Assembly: GCA_030451965.1 (NCBI GenBank) | Contig: JAKDNE010000084.1 | Span: 1 to 10,495, forward strand | Reading direction: 5' to 3' | Source of the DNA: Brachybacterium sp. | Lineage (GTDB): Bacteria; Actinomycetota; Actinomycetes; Actinomycetales; Dermabacteraceae | Length of the DNA: 10,495 nucleotides | In this document: in pieces, positions 6,316 through 10,495 of the stretch | Numbering within the stretch: the stretch's first letter is position 1 | Layout of the letters: each line of letters begins with the position of its first letter | Made by a program: the position numbers and the translations under genes | The notes under the pieces: model-generated | What the model was told of the DNA's origin: nothing | Seen by the model: only the letters and a program-made list of their open reading frames with translations | The model's database searches: none

Positions 6316-7199
6316 CGGGCGATCCGCAGATCGGCGTGCTCGGACCTCGGCGGCGACTTCTCTTGCTGGACTCTGCCCAGGCGTGCTGCCGGTTCGATGC
6401 TGGGCTCGCCGTTGGTGGCGGCATCGGCCGGTGTGGTGGGCATTCGTGCAGTGAGCTGGTCAGCGATCCGTTCCAGCGGGGGAGTGTTCGCGACCCGGCG
6501 GGTGGCGCCCAAGACCGTGGTGTGGTCGCGGGAGAAGGTCTCCGCTATCCGTGTCAGGCTCATTCCGTTCCTGAGCGCGGCGGCCATGGCGACCGCGCGC
6601 GCGTCGGCGCTCGGTTGGCTTTGGTCTCGGCCAAAGACCGCCTCCGGTTTGGCGCCCAGGGCTTTCGCAGCTGCCGCCACGACCTGGTCGAGGGGTGCCG
6701 TTGACGCTTCCGGCAGCTCGGGGGCGCGGGGGAGTCGGGTGCGTTGCCAGTCTGCGAACTGCCCCGCGATGTGATCGGCGGCTTTGGCGAGGTGAGGTCG
6801 CGCCTCGGTACGTCGCACCGCGTCGATCACCGAGGAGTGGTCCTTGTGGAACTGGGCCGCGATCGCCGGGAGCTTCAAGCCAGCACGCCGGGCCACGGTC
6901 ATAGCGACCGCACGGGCATCGCTGACGGTGCTCGTCCGGCTCGAGCTCACGATGGCCTCCGGTGTGGTTCCGAACGCTTGGGCGGAGGCCTCCACCGCTT
7001 TCTCGCACACGGTTGCCGGGCCACTCGGCGGGGGAGCCGGCATGGCCTGGTCAACCTGCTGGGCAAGGACTCCCACGAGAGAGCGCAGTTGACTCTCGTC
7101 GAGTGGCGCAATCAGCTGGGCCACGCGTGCTTCTTCCCCACGGCCCCCCGCATCCAGCACCTGGCCCGCCAGTTGGCGGCCACCGTCATCGAGGCTCAT
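6312..7199 (-). CDS. Tandem DnaA domain IV-like DNA-binding protein without AAA+ ATPase
   Basis: A 295-aa protein with two repeats of the DnaA C-terminal (domain IV) fold: residues about 63-138 and 169-243. Each has the basic-loop region before ARAVAM and the signature helix-turn-helix, KDHSSVIDAVRR (119-130) in the first and RDHTTVLGATRR (224-235) in the second, matching GRDHTTVLHACRK of DnaA. The major-groove D-H-T-T residues are intact in repeat 2 and D-H-S-S in repeat 1; the basic-loop Arg (E. coli R399) seems kept as R88 in repeat 1 but is Gln in repeat 2. A similar post-repeat helix (LAKAADHIAG and LERIADQLTA) shows the whole unit was duplicated. There is no Walker A/B, so it cannot open an origin as DnaA does. 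Residues 1-55 are helical, and the tail is disordered. ATG 7199 has only a weak ribosome site, 17 nt after the 240-aa gene. Likely binds DnaA boxes; its purpose is unknown. Confidence 0.87.
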   Translation of the reverse strand: MSLDDGGRQLAGQVLDAGGRGEEARVAQLIAPLDESQLRSLVGVLAQQVDQAMPAPPPSGPATVCEKAVEASAQAFGTTPEAIVSSSRTSTVSDARAVAMTVARRAGLKLPAIAAQFHKDHSSVIDAVRRTEARPHLAKAADHIAGQFADWQRTRLPRAPELPEASTAPLDQVVAAAAKALGAKPEAVFGRDQSQPSADARAVAMAAALRNGMSLTRIAETFSRDHTTVLGATRRVANTPPLERIADQLTARMPTTPADAATNGEPSIEPAARLGRVQQEKSPPRSEHADLRIAR

Positions 7200-7216
7200 G
7201 TCTGCTCACGTCCCTC

Positions 7217-7939
7217 TCATCGTGCCGGTCCGCTCAGATTCGGTGGGCCGGCAGCCCCCGCGCCGGCACGCTCACGTCGTTGCGAGCTCTGTAGGCGCTC
7301 AGCGTCGCTCGCCACGTGGTGGGCCAGATCGACTGAGGCATGCGCATGCTCGGCCGCCCGATGCATAACGTTGTCCAGGATGCGTACGCCCTCATCGGCT
7401 CGGCCGAGCTCCTGCCCGGCCGATCGGATGCTCGCCCTCAACGGTTGGGGCCGCAGCAGTGCCTCCGCCGAGAGTTCGGCGCTCGCCCGGTGCACGGCGC
7501 GCACGTGACCGTCCACCAGGTCTGCGGTCGGGCGTGCCAGCTCGAGTGCCTCACTGAGCCCGGCAACCCTCACCCGCATCTCAGTCACAACCGCACCGAG
7601 ATCGGGGTCCGCACCCGGGATCCCCGATAGAAGTCCGGACGCCTCACCGAGGGCGTGCTGGGCTCGGTCGAGGCATGTGGTGAGGTCCTCGCTCAGTTCG
7701 CTCAACGCGTCGCAACGGGTGTGCAACCGGTTCAGGTGTTCCCCGGCAGATTCCAAGTAGAAGTCGGTCCTGTCGGTCAGTGCTGCTTTGGCCGAGTCGA
7801 ATTCCGCGTCGTCGAGAATCCTGATGCCCGCGCGGATCGCACCATGCAGGTCCTCCACGGTCTGCCGCGCGAGCTCGACCGCTGCTTCGGCCGCCGTCAG
7901 GCGGCCTGCAGCCTCGAGTGCCAGGACAGGATCAGTCAT
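7217..7939 (-). CDS. Unrecognised 240-aa alpha-helical, coiled-coil-like protein
   Basis: No family recognised. Almost all of the protein is predicted helix with heptad-like spacing (for example LTAAEAAVELARQTVEDLH near the start), ending in a basic, Gly/Ala-rich tail. No membrane segment or signal. Near residue 201, HASVDLAHHVAS resembles HASADLAHVVAE of the 503-aa protein. ATG 7939 overlaps the stop of the 58-aa gene (ATGA); the GAGGA directly before it is too close to be an ideal ribosome site, so coupled translation is likely. It precedes the DnaA-like gene by 17 nt in one operon. A structural or partner role to the DnaA-like protein is possible but unproven. Confidence 0.78.
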   Translation of the reverse strand: MTDPVLALEAAGRLTAAEAAVELARQTVEDLHGAIRAGIRILDDAEFDSAKAALTDRTDFYLESAGEHLNRLHTRCDALSELSEDLTTCLDRAQHALGEASGLLSGIPGADPDLGAVVTEMRVRVAGLSEALELARPTADLVDGHVRAVHRASAELSAEALLRPQPLRASIRSAGQELGRADEGVRILDNVMHRAAEHAHASVDLAHHVASDAERLQSSQRRERAGAGAAGPPNLSGPAR

Positions 7940-8112
7940 TCCTCGCTGCCCCTGGGCCCGCCGTCCGGCTGGCCAGCAGACTTACGGACTTCCGGACTCT
8001 GTAGGTCGGGCTCCAATTGATCGCTCAACCGGTCCAACTCAGCCAAGGCTTGGGTCAGATGTGCGCGCAACTCGTGGATCGGGTTCGGCTCGGCATCGAC
8101 GCGATCTGGCAT
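7936..8112 (-). CDS. Small 58-aa acidic protein, first gene of the DnaA-like operon
   Basis: ATG 8112 follows AGGAGG at 6-nt spacing, the strongest ribosome site in the cluster. The frame ends in a TGA that overlaps the start of the 240-aa gene. The product has a helical leucine-rich middle (IHELRAHLTQALAELDRL) and a polar Gly/Pro tail. No family recognised. It probably leads the operon 58 aa, 240 aa, DnaA-like, nuclease. No promoter hexamers could be identified with confidence in the 200 nt upstream. Confidence 0.65.
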   Translation of the reverse strand: MPDRVDAEPNPIHELRAHLTQALAELDRLSDQLEPDLQSPEVRKSAGQPDGGPRGSEE

Positions 8113-8310
8113 CGGCGTCCTCCTCAGCTCCAGTGGGAATTTCCTACTTCCCTAGGAGCCGCCCAGCCGGATTCAGGCGCACTGAGCGTTCCAGCCATCG
8201 GCGCGCGGGGCCAGCGCTCCCACGCAGCCCTCTCTTCGGCCTTGCGGAGGCTGCGTGATGACCGGCAAAGGGTGGCTACCGTCCCCCTCGCGAACGACAG
8301 CAGCGATCGT

Positions 8311-8326
8311 TGACCCGAACGGGTCA
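8311..8326 (-). terminator. Hairpin at the stop of the minus-strand lipoprotein gene
   Basis: TGACCC-GTTC-GGGTCA on the minus strand begins exactly at the TGA stop codon: 6 bp with a tetraloop (7 bp if the loop tightens). No T-run follows. A terminator separating the lipoprotein gene from the downstream operon is the simplest reading. The rest of 8113-8310 holds no gene I can support. Confidence 0.45.
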
Positions 8327-8779
8327 GTAGCAACCGACAGCGTCCACCAGCTGCTGCTGATCCTGGGTACGTATGCCCGGGTCGGTGGCACACGCTCGGT
8401 CCACGTTCATGGTCGACTCCTGGATCTCGGCAAGGGCATCGTCGACCTTGTGGGCCTGAGAAGGGCACACGTACGTCATGTTGACCCGACGCTGGTCGGG
8501 TCGCGCATCGACGAGGGTCAGCCCGACGCTGAACGCGAAGTCTTCGTCGGTGCAGTTGTCGACAGTCAGGTCGTACAGCGCCTTGAGGTCCGGGTTGGAA
8601 CGGACGCCACCGGTGGCTACGAGATCGGCTGTCCATGCCTCGGTGTCGATGTCGTCAAAGGGGATGGGTTCGCTGACTTCAGTCACCGTTGACTCGGAGA
8701 CCTCGGCGTCGCTGCCGCCGCATCCGGCGGTGAGCACGAAGAGAACGGCAGCAGCGAGTACGGCGAGGACGTGACGCAT
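8324..8779 (-). CDS. Putative lipoprotein, 151 aa
   Basis: ATG 8779 starts a signal peptide (MRHVLAVLAAAVLFVL) with lipobox LTAGC and lipidated C20, followed by a Ser/Thr/Glu-rich linker and a globular part (about 40-151). The mature domain has four further cysteines (DNC, YVC, RAC, GCY at the very end), suggesting two disulphides outside the membrane. No family recognised. No Shine-Dalgarno precedes this ATG; instead TAGCCT lies 7 nt upstream, as in leaderless actinobacterial mRNAs. The longer frame to 8899 has no signal peptide and is rejected. It is divergent from a second lipoprotein gene. Confidence 0.82.
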   Translation of the reverse strand: MRHVLAVLAAAVLFVLTAGCGGSDAEVSESTVTEVSEPIPFDDIDTEAWTADLVATGGVRSNPDLKALYDLTVDNCTDEDFAFSVGLTLVDARPDQRRVNMTYVCPSQAHKVDDALAEIQESTMNVDRACATDPGIRTQDQQQLVDAVGCY

Positions 8780-8786
8780 GAGCTTG

Positions 8787-8815
8787 AGGCTAGACGCGGC
8801 GGCAGGCTCGTGTGC
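8787..8815 (-). promoter_or_regulatory. Leaderless promoter of the minus-strand lipoprotein gene
   Basis: On the minus strand GCACAC (8810-8815), a 17-nt spacer and TAGCCT (8787-8792) end 7 nt before ATG 8779, which would place transcription start at or near the ATG. The same GCACAC, 17-nt spacer and TAnnnT layout precedes the divergent lipoprotein gene. Confidence 0.45.
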
Positions 8816-8870
8816 CCGTTTCGCGGATTCGTGACGCACGCGACGGTCGGGCCCGCGGCACACGCGGGGG

Positions 8871-8883
8871 AGCTGTGACAGCT
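8871..8883. promoter_or_regulatory. 13-bp dyad between the divergent lipoprotein promoters
   Basis: AGCTGTGACAGCT is a perfect inverted repeat around a central G. It lies between the two divergent promoters and overlaps the last GGGGGAG copy. It could be an operator; nothing else supports that. Confidence 0.25.
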
Positions 8884-8916
8884 TCAGGCTTGGCCGCACC
8901 TGCTGCTTTCAGGCCG

Positions 8917-8959
8917 CAGAAACACAACTGTTCAGAAACTAACAAACACGCGCCACTAG
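8917..8959 (-). repeat. Decayed copy of the 43-nt segment at 9612-9654
   Basis: On the minus strand this segment (starting CTAGTGGCGCGTGTTTGTTAG) aligns with 9654-9612 (starting CTGGTGGCGCGTGTTGTTAG) at 36 matching columns of 44 with two one-base gaps. Weaker similarity extends about 14 nt upstream. Relative to the other copy it has a stop in place of a Trp codon and frame breaks, so it looks like a remnant of the small gene that starts at 9662. Confidence 0.6.
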
Positions 8960-8986
8960 GCAGGCAGAGCGAATCTTCGATTTCAC

Positions 8987-9015
8987 GCACACGCCTCTGA
9001 TCCGAACTCTACGAT
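8987..9015 (+). promoter_or_regulatory. Leaderless promoter of the plus-strand lipoprotein gene
   Basis: GCACAC (8987-8992), a 17-nt spacer and TACGAT (9010-9015) end 6 nt before ATG 9022. There is no Shine-Dalgarno, consistent with a leaderless mRNA. It matches the promoter of the divergent lipoprotein gene in hexamer, spacing and distance to ATG. Confidence 0.5.
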
Positions 9016-9021
9016 TCCAAC

Positions 9022-9435
9022 ATGCTCAAGACCCTCGCTGGAGCCGGCGTGCTGTTGCTTCTGCTGGCGCTGAACGCGTGCGGCGGCGACGCCGAGGCGG
9101 AGGCGACGTTCACCGCTTCCGGGACGGTAGTTGTCGTCGCGCCTGACACGGCATTCCAAGTTGATGCGGACCAATGCACTATGACGGCACCGCGGGACAT
9201 GGAGGTCACGATCGTGGCTCCAGACGGGTCGAAGGTGGCGCAAGGCGTAGCGGCCGTGGTTGGCAAGCCCGATCCCGTGTGGGAGGAAATGGGGCTGGCA
9301 GGCTGCTCTTTCGACTTCTCAATCGAGGACATCGTCGAACAGGAGGGCGTATTCACTGCGTCTTTCGGTGAGGACTCCGAGGACGAGTTCACCACGGATG
9401 AGGCCGGTGACATCAACTTGGGACAGATGCCCTGA
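9022..9435 (+). CDS. Putative lipoprotein, 137 aa
   Basis: The signal peptide (MLKTLAGAGVLLLLLAL) ends in lipobox LNAC with lipidated C20. The mature part begins with an acidic Ala/Glu stretch, then a beta-rich region (TASGTVVVVAPDTAF) with two cysteines (DQC near residue 53 and AGC near 95) that could form one disulphide, and ends in an acidic tail (GEDSEDEFTTDEAGD). No family recognised. It shares layout and promoter type with the divergent lipoprotein but no clear sequence similarity. It lies between two copies of a 43-nt repeat. Confidence 0.8.
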   Translation: MLKTLAGAGVLLLLLALNACGGDAEAEATFTASGTVVVVAPDTAFQVDADQCTMTAPRDMEVTIVAPDGSKVAQGVAAVVGKPDPVWEEMGLAGCSFDFSIEDIVEQEGVFTASFGEDSEDEFTTDEAGDINLGQMP

Positions 9436-9457
9436 CCTGAAACGCCTGACCCCCCGG

Positions 9458-9471
9458 AGCCCCTTGGGGCT
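9458..9471 (+). terminator. GC-rich hairpin after the plus-strand lipoprotein gene
   Basis: AGCCCC-TT-GGGGCT begins 22 nt after the stop: 6 bp, or 5 bp with a 4-nt loop. No T-run. A second small hairpin, CAGCG-GCG-CGCTG (9491-9503), follows and may serve the convergent strand. Confidence 0.45.
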
Positions 9472-9489
9472 GCCCGAGCCTCACCCCCC

Positions 9490-9662
9490 TCAGCGGCGCG
9501 CTGCGTCGAGCAGTTCGCGGTCGACGACCTCGCGCAGCGAGCACGCAAGGAAACTTGGGACACTCCGGGGATAGCGCCAGTCAAGGACGGATCGCCATGA
9601 CCCCAATATTTCAGATACACGACTTGTCCTGAAGCTAACAACACGCGCCACCAGTCACTCAC
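9490..9662 (-). pseudogene. Possible small frameshifted gene after the partial unknown gene
   Basis: GTG 9662 has AGGAGGG 4 nt upstream and overlaps the stop of the preceding gene (ATGAGTGAGTGA), a typical coupled start. The frame reads MSDWWRVLLASGQVVYLKYW but then loses coding character. A second frame, -1 to the first, takes over with good codon use and ends in SLREVVDRELLDAARR and TGA at 9490. Joined, they would give about 57 aa. Either a one-base indel broke the gene or one of the two frames alone is real (the second frame also has its own GTG at 9651, 53 aa, without a near ribosome site). No family recognised. Confidence 0.35.
9612..9654 (-). repeat. 43-nt direct repeat, partner of 8917-8959
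   Basis: This copy covers the first codons of the small gene that starts at GTG 9662 (from SDWWRV onward). It and 8917-8959 are in the same orientation and flank the plus-strand lipoprotein gene, 695 nt apart. Duplication followed by decay fits better than an attachment site, because the similarity follows a coding sequence. Confidence 0.6.
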
Positions 9663-10495
9663 TCATCCCTCCTGCTCGCTCCAGTGGCGTCCCGGGCAAG
9701 TCGGAAGGGGTGGGGGTGTTCTCCACCGCAGCTTGGACGAGGCTGTTTTCCAGGGTGGTAGGGAGGTCGAGGCCGTCCCACCCGTGCCGGTCGTTGCCTT
9801 TGAGGTCGACATTCACCAGCACGGGCACGTGGAGGTCGGGGATCTCGGTCACCGTGGCTTCGATGTGAGCCTTGAGGGCGGCGCCGTAGGCTGCGAGCTC
9901 CTCTCGGCGCTGCTGGTCAAGACGTTCCTCGAGAGCGCGGATTGGAGCGATGCGGAACTCTTCCTCTGCCTCAAGGCGGTCCAGTTCTGCCGCGTCGTCG
10001 GGGCTCTTGGGGAGATAGGCCCCAAAGGGCGTGCCATCACCGGCGCGCAGGCTCCGTTCGACGTCATCCGTCATCGAGTCGTTGCGGAAGCTTGCGCGCC
10101 AGGCGTCCCAGGACCACGCGGGGGCCTTGGGGTCGACCGGAACCATTTCGCCTTCTTCGTCGCGGGTGTAGAGCCATGCGTAGTGGGCTGTGTTGATTTC
10201 GGGTGTGGCTGCGGCGTAGCGCGCCTCCAGATCGTTCGTGGCGGCGTCGTACTCGGCCCAGGACTCGTCGCCGAGATCGGTCAGGATGTCGTCGATGTGG
10301 AGGGTGATCTCGACCGGGTTGGTCCGGTGTCGCCACAGGTGTGCCTCGTCCTGCCCGACGGTGGACTGGAGGAGTTGTCGAACGCCGTCGGCCTCCCATG
10401 AACCGGGGCGGCCGGCGAGCGCGACGTCGATCCCACCGACGTTGGCGGCCGCGCCTGTAAGAGCCAACGTCACGAACTCCGCCCAGTCCGCCGGC
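9655..10495 (-). CDS. Unrecognised protein, 5' end off the window (279 aa visible)
   Basis: The frame is open to the right edge; GTG 10473 is a possible start but the reading continues upstream as PADWAEF without a stop, so the true start is probably outside. Visible features: a Gly/Ala-rich helix (LTGAAANVGGIDVALAGRPG), an acidic middle with tryptophans (WSWDAWRASF), a charged coiled-coil-like helix (about RLEAEEEFRIAPIRALEERL) and a Pro-rich end. No membrane segment. No family recognised, although the N-terminal part has the look of a protein conserved on actinobacterial mobile elements. Its stop overlaps the GTG of a possible small gene. Confidence 0.78.
   Translation of the reverse strand, partial: PADWAEFVTLALTGAAANVGGIDVALAGRPGSWEADGVRQLLQSTVGQDEAHLWRHRTNPVEITLHIDDILTDLGDESWAEYDAATNDLEARYAAATPEINTAHYAWLYTRDEEGEMVPVDPKAPAWSWDAWRASFRNDSMTDDVERSLRAGDGTPFGAYLPKSPDDAAELDRLEAEEEFRIAPIRALEERLDQQRREELAAYGAALKAHIEATVTEIPDLHVPVLVNVDLKGNDRHGWDGLDLPTTLENSLVQAAVENTPTPSDLPGTPLERAGGMSE

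Larger units (their letters stand above)
788..8872 (+). repeat. Strand-biased heptamer GGGGGAG, 12 dispersed copies
   Basis: Copies on the plus strand start at 788, 2716, 3031, 3412, 4144, 4152, 4703, 5564, 6478, 6728, 7030 and 8866; nine of the twelve read CGGGGGAG. I found no CTCCCCC on the plus strand, so the bias is 12 to 0. About 17 GGGGG runs exist on the plus strand and 12 continue with AG. The copies fall in all three frames of minus-strand genes, in the plus-strand gene (4703) and in an intergenic site (8866), so codon choice does not explain them. Counts were made by eye. Confidence 0.6.

Noticed and set aside
5872..6774. Plus-strand open frame of 300 codons across the nuclease and DnaA-like genes
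   Set aside because: It lies opposite two genes with recognisable domains and has no ribosome site.
8124..8636. Minus-strand open frame of 170 codons below the lipoprotein gene
   Set aside because: It overlaps the lipoprotein frame out of phase; composition is Arg/Pro/Ser-rich as in shadow frames.
9009..9662. Minus-strand open frame of 217 codons
   Set aside because: Only its first ~25 codons look coding; the rest is antisense to the plus-strand lipoprotein gene, which has a clear signal peptide and promoter.
1..10495. CRISPR array, tRNA or rRNA
   Set aside because: No regularly spaced repeats and no tRNA or rRNA signatures were seen on either strand.

Overview
The window comes from a high-GC actinomycete. 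The evidence is GC-rich third codon positions throughout, a WhiB-family iron-sulphur regulator (a family confined to Actinomycetota and their phages), GTG/TTG starts and two apparently leaderless lipoprotein genes. The content is accessory: a primase-like replication protein, a WhiB regulator, a ribbon-helix-helix protein, a DnaA-fragment protein, a tethered nuclease and many unrecognised small proteins. No core metabolic gene, tRNA or rRNA is seen. I read it as the inside of a plasmid or integrative/conjugative element; no relaxase, integrase or coupling protein lies in the window, so transfer ability is an inference.

Layout. Positions 1-4327 are all on the minus strand: a 113-aa and a 503-aa unknown protein (overlapping genes), a ribbon-helix-helix protein, a 132-nt gap holding three stem-loops, a WhiB protein, and a large archaeo-eukaryotic-type primase (AEP/prim-pol) with a helix-turn-helix that leaves the left edge. 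A divergent gap (4328-4547) carries one perfect DnaA box. A plus-strand gene (4548-5411) encodes a four-TM protein with the layout of an HtpX/M48 peptidase but no HExxH. From 8112 down to 5459 runs a minus-strand cluster: a 58-aa protein, a 240-aa helical protein, a protein with two tandem DnaA domain IV repeats and no ATPase, a membrane-anchored staphylococcal-nuclease-like protein, then a 77-aa charged protein. From 8324 to 9435 lie two divergent lipoprotein genes with matching leaderless promoters. The right edge holds a partial unknown gene (9655-10495) followed by what looks like a small frameshifted gene.

How it may work together (inference). The primase, WhiB and ribbon-helix-helix proteins look like a replication and control module. 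The tandem DnaA-domain protein could bind DnaA boxes, including the one at 4412, and so act as a regulator, origin-binding factor or host DnaA competitor. The nuclease, the dead HtpX-like protein and the lipoproteins are envelope functions.

One signal is not explained by genes: GGGGGAG occurs 12 times on the plus strand and never on the minus strand. It appears in every reading frame, in a gene of the opposite orientation and in an intergenic site, which suggests selection on the DNA itself.
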